Source: Sunxiuqinia sp965372405 (lineage in GTDB: Bacteria; Bacteroidota; Bacteroidia; Bacteroidales; Prolixibacteraceae). Taken from it: a DNA stretch of 64,000 bases. The position numbers were made by a program, and so were the translations under genes. Shown one piece after another: positions 27,359 through 35,715 of this stretch. Numbering within the stretch: position 1 is the first letter of the stretch; every line of letters starts with the position of its first letter. The stretch covers positions 1-64,000 of the forward strand of contig CBDVCE010000015.1 of assembly GCA_965372405.1 (NCBI GenBank), written 5' to 3'. The notes under the pieces are model-generated. The model was not told the DNA's origin and did not search any database. It saw only the letters and a list, made by a program, of their open reading frames with translations.

Positions 27359-27388
27359 TTAGACGGGATATCAATAGATTCCTTACAA
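27359..27388 (-). promoter_or_regulatory. ECF-type promoter of the bufferin-like operon
   Basis: Read on the minus strand, TTGTAAGGAAT (27388-27378) is followed by CGTCTAA (27365-27359), with 17 bases between TGTAA and CGTCTAA. This matches the common ECF promoter form TGTAAC...CGTC. It ends 46 bp upstream of the precursor start. The same element is not seen in front of the sigma gene itself, so sigma may not be autoregulated through it. Confidence 0.7.
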
Positions 27389-27421
27389 GAAAAACAGACA
27401 AATTAGTCTTTTGTTGAGATT

Positions 27422-27709
27422 TTATTTTTCAAGAGATTGGTCTACAGCTCTTTGGATTGCTTCTTTTTTTTCTTTTGGCATGCATTCTAAATGGCTGTGT
27501 CCATTTTTTAAAAGTTCATTTATGCCATGATTAATGAGGTGATTCTGCTTGTCAAAACGTCTGCAATAAACGCATGCCAACAAATGAAGCCGAAGTTGGA
27601 TACGCTCCATTAGTTTTAATTTGCGAAAAGGTTTTATTGAAACAAGTAGTGTTGCATCTTCGCAACTCAACATCAATTTATTCATTATTTTCCCAAGCAT
27701 ACTACGCAT
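27422..27709 (-). CDS. Short zinc-finger anti-sigma-like protein
   Basis: A 95-residue protein. RLHLLACVYC (H42-x3-C46-x2-C49) fits the zinc-binding HxxxCxxC of the ZAS (zf-HC2) anti-sigma domain. There is no transmembrane segment, so it would be soluble and could sense metal or redox state in the cytoplasm. The start overlaps the end of the sigma gene by 8 bp, as in coupled sigma/anti-sigma pairs. The assignment rests on the small motif and position. Confidence 0.8.
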   Translation of the reverse strand: MRSMLGKIMNKLMLSCEDATLLVSIKPFRKLKLMERIQLRLHLLACVYCRRFDKQNHLINHGINELLKNGHSHLECMPKEKKEAIQRAVDQSLEK

Positions 27710-28307
27710 TATCTATCCCTTTCTTTTCAAGGCACTCACGGAGTTGAAGCTTTGCCCGGTGGATGAGTACCCATAGGTTAGACGCAGAAACAGAAAGTTC
27801 CTTACAAACTTCTTCTGTTGAAAAATCTTCCATATTCATAAGTCGAAATACTTCAGCTTGTTTATAAGGGAGATAGGAAAGACAATCCTTTAAAAGTGTC
27901 ATGAATTCTTTAGAGAGAATGTCCTGATCGGCAGAAATATCCCAATGGTTTGGTATTGCTTCCGCCTTCCAATGCCCGGAAAACATACCATCAGAATTAA
28001 AGAATCGTTGATAAAAATGCTCATTATCAATTTCTTTTCCAGAGTTACTTTCCCGAATTTCTGAACGATTGTTTTTACGGTAGTAATCAGTGACTTTATT
28101 TCTTAGAATATTATAGAGCCAGGTTTTTTCAGTGCAGTCACGACGAAAATTATCCAGGTTTTTTAATGCTGAAAAGAAGGTTTCCTGCACCAGATCTTCA
28201 GCTTGCTCACTGTTATTAATTCTTGAAAATGCGAATCGATAAAGCTCATCAGCATATGCATCTACCCAACATTGAGGATCACACTCATATATAATCCGTT
28301 TGCCCAT
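27702..28307 (-). CDS. ECF RNA polymerase sigma factor
   Basis: A 201-residue sigma-70 family protein with region 2 (ADELYRFAFSRINNSEQAEDLVQETFFSALKNLDNFR, TWLYNILRNKVTDYYR) and region 4 (LSYLPYKQAEVFRLMNMEDFSTEEVCKELSVSASNLWVLIHRAKLQLRECL). A longer linker between them (about 85-125) is unusual but present in some ECF groups. It is followed by an anti-sigma gene and then by an ECF-type promoter that drives the bufferin-like precursor, so it is the probable regulator of that operon. The inducing signal is unknown; metal stress is the natural guess. Confidence 0.93.
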   Translation of the reverse strand: MGKRIIYECDPQCWVDAYADELYRFAFSRINNSEQAEDLVQETFFSALKNLDNFRRDCTEKTWLYNILRNKVTDYYRKNNRSEIRESNSGKEIDNEHFYQRFFNSDGMFSGHWKAEAIPNHWDISADQDILSKEFMTLLKDCLSYLPYKQAEVFRLMNMEDFSTEEVCKELSVSASNLWVLIHRAKLQLRECLEKKGIDNA

Positions 28308-28345
28308 GTTTAAAAATAAATGCTTTTGGCTAGAATAACAATAAA

Positions 28346-29257
28346 TCAGCCTTTTGATTTTCCTTGTACAACTAAAAGGGCTCCAAAAAGAACAATTGCG
28401 GCACCAATTAATGAGAAGATTGAAAAGCGTTCAGGATCAATCCATGAGACATCCTGCTTGGAGAGGATAGCCATAACAGCAAAGGTGATCATTGGATTGA
28501 TAATAATAATGATGCTGACTTTATTGGCTTCCATGTACTTTAAAGCCTGAGACAAACTTCCGTAAGCAATGAGTGTGTTCATTCCTAGAAATACTAATAG
28601 AAGCCACCAAACCCATCCCAAATCTGCCAGTGGGGCAAAGTTAATGAATGGCAAGTATAACAATATGGGTAGGCCAAACAAGAATAGGTTGAGTGAGCCA
28701 GTTGAGTATTTTACAACTAATTTCTTTTGCAAAACAGCGTAAGTTGTCCAGGCCAAAGCACCTCCCAAAGTGTATAGTACTCCAAGGTTATATTGGCTTT
28801 CCTGACCCGTCATAACTTTAATTTGCTGGCTATAGAAAAAAGTAAAACCAACTGCCGCCAAAAGAAAACCAAAAATCTGAGGTTTGCGAATCTTTTCTTT
28901 AAAAAAGATAATACCTGCCAGTGCCAATGTAATCGGCCCCGACTGTATTACCAGCTGTGCATTGCTTGGACTGGTATAGTGAACCCCCATCATAAAACCA
29001 AGATAATTCAATGAAAGACCAAAAGCTGCAAATACGAGTAATAGTGGAGGCCTGTATAGGATCTTTAATGCTGAAGGATTTCTGAATAGTTGCCAAATAA
29101 ACAATACAATGAAAGCAATTACAAAGCGAAACCAGACTATGGTTTTGGGCTCAACTTCACGGGTTGCAACCTTTAATGCGATGGCAAGAAAGCCCCAAAG
29201 AAAAGCTGTAATGAACGCATAAATGATTCCTTTTCGGTTGTTTTGCATTGTATTCAA
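28346..29257 (-). CDS. EamA/DMT-family transporter
   Basis: A 303-residue membrane protein with ten transmembrane segments in two EamA repeats. The first begins GIIYAFITAFLWGFLAIALKVA with FVIAFIVLFIWQLF; the second is around YTLGGALAWTTYAVLQKKL and ends AAIVLFGALLVVQGKSKG. Members export amino acids, nucleobases or other metabolites; the substrate cannot be predicted. It lies 38 bp upstream of the sigma gene on the same strand and could read into it. Confidence 0.9.
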   Translation of the reverse strand: MNTMQNNRKGIIYAFITAFLWGFLAIALKVATREVEPKTIVWFRFVIAFIVLFIWQLFRNPSALKILYRPPLLLVFAAFGLSLNYLGFMMGVHYTSPSNAQLVIQSGPITLALAGIIFFKEKIRKPQIFGFLLAAVGFTFFYSQQIKVMTGQESQYNLGVLYTLGGALAWTTYAVLQKKLVVKYSTGSLNLFLFGLPILLYLPFINFAPLADLGWVWWLLLVFLGMNTLIAYGSLSQALKYMEANKVSIIIIINPMITFAVMAILSKQDVSWIDPERFSIFSLIGAAIVLFGALLVVQGKSKG

Positions 29258-29274
29258 TTCCTTTTTAAACTAAG

Positions 29275-29304
29275 AAGCGGATGACTTTTAAAAGTCACCC
29301 GCTT
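29275..29304. terminator. Palindromic terminator between pheT and the EamA gene
   Basis: AAGCGG and TGACTTTT pair with AAAAGTCA and CCGCTT around a single A/C mismatch, making a near-perfect 30-bp palindrome. It ends the pheT transcript on the minus strand. The T-run is weak. Confidence 0.6.
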
Positions 29305-29330
29305 ATAATAGCTGACTTATTTGAAATATC

Positions 29331-31784
29331 TTATCTCAACTGTGCTCCCAATTCTTTTTCAAAGATAAAGATCAGGCGCTGCATGATTTTGTCAATTTGT
29401 TTGTCCTTTAGAGTTTTCTCATCATCACGAAGTGTAAAACTCACGGCATATGATTTTTCCCCTGCTGGAACTCCTTTTCCTTCGTACACGTCAAATAGCT
29501 CAACATTGCGTAGCAGTTTCTTTTCAGTACGTTCCGCTAATTGGCGAATTTGACCAAAAGATACTTGCTTATCAATCAACAATGCTAGGTCGCGACGAGC
29601 CTCAGGATACTTAGGCAATTCACTGAATCGTGTTTGGTTATTCTTTTGTTCCAGAATTATGTTGTCCATCATTAAATCTGCATAATAAACAGTATTGGCA
29701 ATTTCAAATTGCTTTTGAAGTTTTGGATGAACAATACCAATCTCAGCAATCTTCTTTCCATTCTTGTTGGCGAAAACCAAACCTTCTGAAATAAGGTCAT
29801 TTGAGAAACTTTCAGCTTTTAGTTCTGAAAGCTTCAGCCCATATCGTTTTGTGAGATTTTCCACAAAACTTCTTAGTTGAAAGAATGAACTGCCATTTTG
29901 AGCAGCTGCCCAGCTTTCTTTTTCTTTATTTCCAGAAATAAATAAAGCCAGGTGTTCTTCTTCTCTGTAGTTCTTTGTAACATCATCTTTAAGCTCAGTT
30001 CCTTTAAAGAAGTAGCAGTTACCAAATTCGTATAAACGTAAATCTTCATTTTTACGATTGGCATTGTAAGCGATTGTTTCCAGTCCACCAAACAGTAAGG
30101 TTTGACGCATTACGCCCAAATCATTACTCAATGGGTTGAATAGCTCAACTGTATTTTCTTTTTTGAAGGTTTCTCCTTCTTCGTAATAAGGAGCTTTGGT
30201 TAATGAGTTTGACCAGATTTCATTAAACCCTTGAGCCGATAGGCTTTCAGCCATCAGGTTTCGGATTTTAACTGGATCTGGTTTCACAGAATATTGTAGA
30301 GAAGCATTTATATTTGTAGGAATCTCAACATTGTTGTACCCATAAATTCGAAGGATTTCTTCAATCACATCCGATTCACGTTTTACATCAACACGATATG
30401 GAGGAACGGACAATGAAAGTCCAGTTTCTGTTTCGCTGTCAACTTTGATTTCAAGTCCTTCCAGAATGACTTTGATCTCATCTTTCGCCAGTTCTTTCCC
30501 AATCATGCGTTTGATATTAACAAAGCTAACATCAACTTTAAAATCTTCAACAGGAGTTGGGTAAATATCGATTATATCTGATGAAATTTTACCACCAGCC
30601 AATTCTTTAAAAAGAAGTGCTGCACGTTTTAAGGCATAGATGGTACCGTTTGGATCAGTGCCACGCTCAAATCGGAAAGATGCATCTGTATTTAATCCAT
30701 GGCGACGAGCTGTTTTGCGAATATAAACCGGATCAAAACAAGCAGACTCCAGAAAAATATTTTTAGTTGTTTCTTTTACTCCTGAATTAATTCCACCAAA
30801 TACACCACCAATACACATGCCTTCTTCAGCGTTGCAAATCATCAGATCGTTTTCATCCAATTCGCGCTCTACTTCATCCAAAGTTGTGAATTTGGTTTTG
30901 GCTGGCATTGTTTTAACAACAACTTTACCACCTTTAATTTTGTCAGCATCAAAAGCATGCAATGGCTGTGCTGTTTCAAACAGTACGTAGTTGGTAATGT
31001 CAACGATATTATTGATTGGACTCAGACCAATTGTTTTCAATCGGTTTTGCAACCACTCTGGTGATTCTTTTACTTCAATACCAGTAATGGTTAAGGCTGA
31101 ATATCTTGGACAAGCCTCTAAATTCTCAACTTCAACAGAAATCTCAAGTGAATGATCATCCACTTTAAATTCATCCACTGAAGGCTTTGTATACGAAATA
31201 TCTTTATCTTTTTTGAGGAAGGCTGCCAAATCTCGGGCAACTCCAATATGCGATGCACCGTCTATACGGTTAGGTGTTAAGTCAATTTCAATACAAAAGT
31301 CAGACTCAATGTTGAAATATTCACTTGCAGGCGTTCCTGCTTTTGCTTCAACGGGTAATACCATAATTCCGTCATGGCTTTTTCCCATCCCAATTTCATC
31401 TTCAGCACAGATCATCCCCATTGAAACTTCACCACGAATCTTGGATTTTTTTATGGCAAATTCATCATCTCCACTGTAAAGTTTAGTGCCAACAGTAGCA
31501 ACAACTACTTTTTGTCCGGCAGCTATATTAGGAGCACCACAAACGATTGGCAGAACTTCACTTTCACCTATATCAACAGTCGTTTTGCTAAGGTGATCAG
31601 AGTTTGGATGCTTTTCGCAAGTCACCACTTCCCCAATTACCAATCCGCGCAAACCACCTTTTACGCTTTCAACTTCTTCAATACCACCAACTTCAAGCCC
31701 TGTTTGCGTCAGGATATTCTCCAAATCGTTAGGAGTTAAATCAGTGTCAATATAGTCTTTCAACCATTTATAGGAAATATTCAT
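29331..31784 (-). CDS. pheT: Phenylalanyl-tRNA synthetase beta subunit
   Basis: PheT forms an alpha2-beta2 enzyme with PheS and charges tRNA-Phe. The 817-residue protein has the standard order: N-terminal region (MNISYKWLKDYIDTDLTPNDLENILTQTGLEV), tRNA-binding OB fold (VGIPKGGL-like GEVVTCEKHPNSDHLSKTTVDIG), B3/4 editing domain (NIVDITNYVLFETAQPLHAFDADK, RRHGLNTDASFRFERGTDP), B5 domain and C-terminal anticodon-binding FDX-ACB domain (FSELPKYPEARRDLALLIDKQVSFGQI). It is not beside pheS, which is common in Bacteroidota. Confidence 0.98.
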   Translation of the reverse strand: MNISYKWLKDYIDTDLTPNDLENILTQTGLEVGGIEEVESVKGGLRGLVIGEVVTCEKHPNSDHLSKTTVDIGESEVLPIVCGAPNIAAGQKVVVATVGTKLYSGDDEFAIKKSKIRGEVSMGMICAEDEIGMGKSHDGIMVLPVEAKAGTPASEYFNIESDFCIEIDLTPNRIDGASHIGVARDLAAFLKKDKDISYTKPSVDEFKVDDHSLEISVEVENLEACPRYSALTITGIEVKESPEWLQNRLKTIGLSPINNIVDITNYVLFETAQPLHAFDADKIKGGKVVVKTMPAKTKFTTLDEVERELDENDLMICNAEEGMCIGGVFGGINSGVKETTKNIFLESACFDPVYIRKTARRHGLNTDASFRFERGTDPNGTIYALKRAALLFKELAGGKISSDIIDIYPTPVEDFKVDVSFVNIKRMIGKELAKDEIKVILEGLEIKVDSETETGLSLSVPPYRVDVKRESDVIEEILRIYGYNNVEIPTNINASLQYSVKPDPVKIRNLMAESLSAQGFNEIWSNSLTKAPYYEEGETFKKENTVELFNPLSNDLGVMRQTLLFGGLETIAYNANRKNEDLRLYEFGNCYFFKGTELKDDVTKNYREEEHLALFISGNKEKESWAAAQNGSSFFQLRSFVENLTKRYGLKLSELKAESFSNDLISEGLVFANKNGKKIAEIGIVHPKLQKQFEIANTVYYADLMMDNIILEQKNNQTRFSELPKYPEARRDLALLIDKQVSFGQIRQLAERTEKKLLRNVELFDVYEGKGVPAGEKSYAVSFTLRDDEKTLKDKQIDKIMQRLIFIFEKELGAQLR

Positions 31785-32128
31785 AATCTAATGCTTTATT
31801 CGCTGAATTTTGAAGTCCGACAAAAGTAAGCATTTTTTGTGCTGAGGCAAAGACTGATTTTAGGAATAGTGGGGTAGATAAGAGAAGTTTAAAAAACAGA
31901 GTAGAATTGATTAAAGATCTGGTCGAAAAGTCTTTTGAAATTAAATATGTGAAACGCTGCAAGATTCATAGTGTACTACAGATCTCACCAGTCTAAATTA
32001 GGTTGGATAATAAATGGTAATAAGTATTTTTAAAGACAGACTTGAATTATTCCTAACTTAAATCATAAAAATAACAGACTGGAATTCTTATTTTTAGTGC
32101 CAATTTTTGAAACTGAAAACATACACAA
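31785..32128. other. Divergent intergenic region, pheT and M3 peptidase
   Basis: This 344-bp AT-rich region holds the promoters of two divergent genes. I see no clear ORF, hairpin or repeat. Short ORFs here lack codon bias or family resemblance. Confidence 0.5.
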
Positions 32129-34234
32129 ATGAGAAAAAATCCTGTTTTTCTGTTATTATTACTGGCACTTTTTGCCTGTAATACATCTAAAGACACAAAA
32201 CAAACAATGAAAAATCCGTTTTTCGCAAGCTACGAAACTCCTTTTCAGGTTCCTCCATTCGATCTAATTGAATTGGAGCACTATGTTCCTGCAGTAGAGG
32301 AAGGAATTAAGCAGCAAGAGGCTGAAATTGAAGTCATAACTTCGAATAAGGAAGAAGCAACTTTCGACAATACTATTTTAGCCTTTGATAAGTCAGGCGT
32401 GTTACTAAACAAAGTGGCTACTGTTTTTTATAATTTGAATTCAGCAATTACGAATTCGGAAAGACAGGCAATGGCTAGGGAGATTTCTCCAAAGATTACA
32501 GCTCATGAAGACAATGTGATGCTGAATAAAGCACTTTTTATCCGGGTAAAATCGGTATTTGATAAGCGTGCCGACTTAGGTTTGGATGCTGAGCAAATGC
32601 GTTTGGTTGAGAAGTTTTACAAAGATTTTGAACGTAACGGTGCTAATCTTGATGATGCCGGACAAACAAAATTGAGAGAATTGAATCAGGAACTTTCAAC
32701 TTTAGGATTAAAGTTTGGTGAGAACTTGTTGGCAGAAACCAATGTGAATTTCAATTTGGTTATTGAAGATGAAAAAGATTTAGCCGGATTGCCAGAAGGT
32801 TCGATTGCAGCGGCAGCTGATGAAGCAAAAAAAGCGGAGATGGAAGGTAAATGGGTATTTACACTCCAAAAGCCAAGTATGATTCCATTCCTGCAGTATG
32901 CTAATAACCGTGACTTGCGTGAGCAGATTTATCAAGGTTATTTCATGCGAGGAAATAATAGCAATGAGTTTGATAATAAAGAGGTTTTTGCCAAGATGAT
33001 TACACTTCGTAAGGTAAAGGCAGAACTCCTTGGGTTTAAAGATTACGCAGCTTATATTATTGATAAGAACATGGCGAAAACGCCTGAAAATGTTTATGAC
33101 TTCCTGAATAAGCTCTGGAAACCAGCCTTGGAGCGTTCAAAAATGGAGCTGAAAGAAATGCAGGCTATTGTTGATCGTGAAGGTGGTAATTTCAATCTTC
33201 AATCATGGGATTGGTGGTATTATGCCGAGAAACTTCGTAAAGAAAAATACAAGCTTGACGAATCTGAAATCAAACCTTATTTTAGTTTAGATCAGGTTAC
33301 TGAGGGTGTTTTTTATGTTTGTGAAAAGCTTTACGGAATTAAATTTGTAAAGCGCGATGATGTACCTGTTTACCATCCTGAAGCTGTCGCTTATGAAGCT
33401 CAGGAAGCTGATGGTTCACACATTGGCGTATTATACATGGATTTCCATCCACGTGATAGCAAGCGCGTAGGTGCATGGTGTACCAGTTATCGTGATCAGG
33501 CTTATGAAAATGGAAAGAAGAGCCAGTTTCCAATTGCTTCTATTGTTTGCAATTTTACACGACCAAGTGGCGATACTCCTGCATTGCTGACCTTTGACGA
33601 GGTAACTACTTATTTCCATGAGTTTGGACATGCACTTCATGTATTGTTTACTGATGGACCATACCAACGTACTGCTGGAAATGTACCAAGAGACTTTGTA
33701 GAGCTTCCTTCTCAAATTATGGAGAATTGGGCAGCTGCTCCAGAGGTTATGAAAGTATATGCCAAGCATTATAAAACTGGCGAAGTAATTTCTGATGAGC
33801 TGGTTGACAAGATTGTGAAAAGTGGTCATTTTAATCAAGGGTTTGGAACTGTTGAGTATTTGGCAGCTTCATTGCTTGATATGGACTGGCACACAAAAGA
33901 TTTTGATGGTGATGTGCTTAAATTCGAGAAAGAATCAATGGATAATATTCATTTGATTAATGAGATAATTCCACGCTATCGTACCACTTATTTTGGACAT
34001 ATCTCTGGTGGATATGCCGCAGGCTATTACGTTTATATTTGGGCTGGTGTTTTAGATACTGATGCTTTTGCTGCATTCAGACAATCAGGTGATTTATTTA
34101 ACCCTGAATTGGCTGCAAGGTTCAGAACATTACTTGCAAAATCGGGTTCTGATGAAGGAATGAATATTTACCGTGCATTCCGTGGACAAGAACCATCAAC
34201 CGAACATTTATTGAAGAAACGAGGACTAAAATAA
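32129..34234 (+). CDS. M3-family peptidyl-dipeptidase (Dcp-like), lipoprotein
   Basis: A 701-residue thimet-oligopeptidase-family zinc peptidase carrying a lipobox (LFAC, Cys16), so it is a periplasmic or outer-membrane lipoprotein. The zinc site is HEFGH (497-501) in EVTTYFHEFGHALHVLFTD, with the third ligand Glu in SQIMENWAAAPEVM. The C-terminal YRTTYFGHISGGYAAGYYVYIWAGVLDTDAF and GSDEGMNIYRAFRGQEP are typical of Dcp. It removes dipeptides from peptide C-termini. It is monocistronic with a strong terminator. Confidence 0.95.
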   Translation: MRKNPVFLLLLLALFACNTSKDTKQTMKNPFFASYETPFQVPPFDLIELEHYVPAVEEGIKQQEAEIEVITSNKEEATFDNTILAFDKSGVLLNKVATVFYNLNSAITNSERQAMAREISPKITAHEDNVMLNKALFIRVKSVFDKRADLGLDAEQMRLVEKFYKDFERNGANLDDAGQTKLRELNQELSTLGLKFGENLLAETNVNFNLVIEDEKDLAGLPEGSIAAAADEAKKAEMEGKWVFTLQKPSMIPFLQYANNRDLREQIYQGYFMRGNNSNEFDNKEVFAKMITLRKVKAELLGFKDYAAYIIDKNMAKTPENVYDFLNKLWKPALERSKMELKEMQAIVDREGGNFNLQSWDWWYYAEKLRKEKYKLDESEIKPYFSLDQVTEGVFYVCEKLYGIKFVKRDDVPVYHPEAVAYEAQEADGSHIGVLYMDFHPRDSKRVGAWCTSYRDQAYENGKKSQFPIASIVCNFTRPSGDTPALLTFDEVTTYFHEFGHALHVLFTDGPYQRTAGNVPRDFVELPSQIMENWAAAPEVMKVYAKHYKTGEVISDELVDKIVKSGHFNQGFGTVEYLAASLLDMDWHTKDFDGDVLKFEKESMDNIHLINEIIPRYRTTYFGHISGGYAAGYYVYIWAGVLDTDAFAAFRQSGDLFNPELAARFRTLLAKSGSDEGMNIYRAFRGQEPSTEHLLKKRGLK

Positions 34235-34255
34235 GTTATAATTGATTTGGTAATT

Positions 34256-34288
34256 AGGCTCTGCAATTTCGGCAGAGCCTTTTTTTTT
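34256..34288 (+). terminator. Intrinsic terminator of the M3 peptidase gene
   Basis: AGGCTCTGC (34256-34264) pairs perfectly with GCAGAGCCT (34272-34280) around a 7-base loop, followed by nine T. Confidence 0.92.
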
Positions 34289-34422
34289 GAATTAAAAGTT
34301 TAATAAATTCAGTAAATATTCGTCTTAAGTTTTTAATGATCCCAATTAAGAATTGAAGTGACGTTTTCTATATTAACATGTGTTTTTGGTTAAGATATTT
34401 ATGGTTGTTATGTAGATGATTG

Positions 34423-34436
34423 TTGATATATGTCAC
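34423..34436 (+). promoter_or_regulatory. Possible CRP/FNR-family site upstream of respiratory genes
   Basis: TTGAT-ATAT-GTCAC matches nine of ten fixed positions of the TTGAT-N4-GTCAA consensus of DNR/NNR-type regulators. It lies 70 bp upstream of the tetraheme cytochrome start, a plausible activator position. No such regulator is in the window. One match in an AT-rich region can be chance. Confidence 0.4.
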
Positions 34437-34506
34437 ACTATATCTGTAGGTTATATTGATGAGAATTCGGTAAATTTAGAACAGGTATTATTAAACTGTT
34501 TAAATT

Positions 34507-34965
34507 ATGCCTCCACAACTTAAAACATTAATCCCACTATTTGTACTTTTTGTAGCCGTTTTTATGGTTATCCGGTTTTTTCTTATTCCTGAATCATTTG
34601 GGGAATACGGTCACTATAGAGGAGATGCTCTGGAGGATAATGCATCACATGCGCTTGTGTATGCAGGGAAGGGGGCATGTCTGGAATGTCATCCGAAAGA
34701 AGCTGAAATGCTTGAATATGACCTTCATTCAGAATTATCTTGTGAAGTATGCCATGGCCCTGGAATGAAACATGTGATAACTCCTGAAATCAAGGGATTA
34801 CTTGTAAAACCAGATTCACGTAAATCTTGTGGTATTTGTCACAATTTTCATTTCGCACGAAATGCCAATTTTATAAATCAGGTTGATGTGAAAAAGCATC
34901 ACGATGAAAAACAAAAATGTATTGACTGTCATAATCCACATGCAGTATGGGAAATGAAGGAATAA
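34507..34965 (+). CDS. Membrane-anchored tetraheme cytochrome c
   Basis: A 152-residue protein with an N-terminal transmembrane anchor (about 8-28) and four CxxCH heme-binding sites: CLECH, CEVCH, CGICH and CIDCH. Additional His residues (SHALVY, LHSEL, KHV, VKKHHDE, NPHAV) can be distal ligands. It would transfer electrons in the periplasm. Its last 19 bp overlap the ferredoxin-like gene, so the cytochrome, FeS protein and NrfD-like gene form one translation-coupled unit. Confidence 0.93.
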   Translation: MPPQLKTLIPLFVLFVAVFMVIRFFLIPESFGEYGHYRGDALEDNASHALVYAGKGACLECHPKEAEMLEYDLHSELSCEVCHGPGMKHVITPEIKGLLVKPDSRKSCGICHNFHFARNANFINQVDVKKHHDEKQKCIDCHNPHAVWEMKE

Positions 34966-35714
34966 AATCATCTAGGCGTAGCTTTCTGAAAAAGTATGCA
35001 GCATTAGCCGGAACTATTCTTGCTACCTCAACTGTTGAGCCTTTTACTGCTGTGATTTTCGCAGCAAACCAGGAGGATAAAAGCAAACCCTGGTATGGTG
35101 TGGGAATTGATGTAAATAAATGTATTGGATGTGGTATATGTGCTAAAGCCTGCAAGATTGAAAATGATGTTCCTAAAGAGCCATTCTATTTCAGAACATG
35201 GATAGAGCAGTACACCATAAAAAATGATGGCACTTTAAAGGTTGAATCTCCCAATGGTGGTATTGATGGTATAACACAATCAGTTCCGGAAGATGAAATA
35301 TTCAAAACGTTTTTTGTTCCTAAGATGTGCAACCATTGTGCAAAATCTCCATGCACACAAGTTTGCCCGGTTGGAGCAACTTTTGAAAGTCCGGAAGGGA
35401 TTTCCCTGGTTGATGACAAATATTGTATTGGATGCAGGTATTGCATACAGGCTTGTCCTTATGGGTGTCGATATCTTCATCCCGAAAAGAAGGTTGTGGA
35501 TAAATGTACGCTATGTTACCATCGGATTAAGAAGGGATTAAAGCCTGCATGCGTAGAAGTTTGTCCTACGGGAGCAAGGATTTATGGTGACTTGAATGAC
35601 AAAGACGGAGAGCTAGTTGAGTTCCTTAAAAAGCATAATTGTCAGGTGCTAAAGCCACATCTGAATACTGGGTCTAAATTATATTATAATGGATTAAGTG
35701 CGGAGGTACGTTAA
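34947..35714 (+). CDS. Tat-exported four-cluster ferredoxin (NrfC/PsrB-like)
   Basis: A 255-residue electron-transfer subunit. The Tat signal is SRRSFLKK (residues 9-16) followed by a hydrophobic segment. Four cysteine groups bind [4Fe-4S] clusters: CIGCGICAKACK, CNHCAKSPCTQVCPVG, CIGCRYCIQACPYGC and CTLCYHRIKKGLKPACVEVCPTG. This is the standard form of the iron-sulfur subunit of molybdopterin oxidoreductases and NrfC. It would carry electrons between the NrfD-like membrane subunit and the cytochrome. Confidence 0.94.
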   Translation: MGNEGIKSSRRSFLKKYAALAGTILATSTVEPFTAVIFAANQEDKSKPWYGVGIDVNKCIGCGICAKACKIENDVPKEPFYFRTWIEQYTIKNDGTLKVESPNGGIDGITQSVPEDEIFKTFFVPKMCNHCAKSPCTQVCPVGATFESPEGISLVDDKYCIGCRYCIQACPYGCRYLHPEKKVVDKCTLCYHRIKKGLKPACVEVCPTGARIYGDLNDKDGELVEFLKKHNCQVLKPHLNTGSKLYYNGLSAEVR

Positions 35715-35715
35715 T

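Noticed and set aside
31768..31962. Short minus-strand ORF upstream of pheT
   Set aside because: It lies in the pheT promoter region, has poor codon use and no family resemblance.
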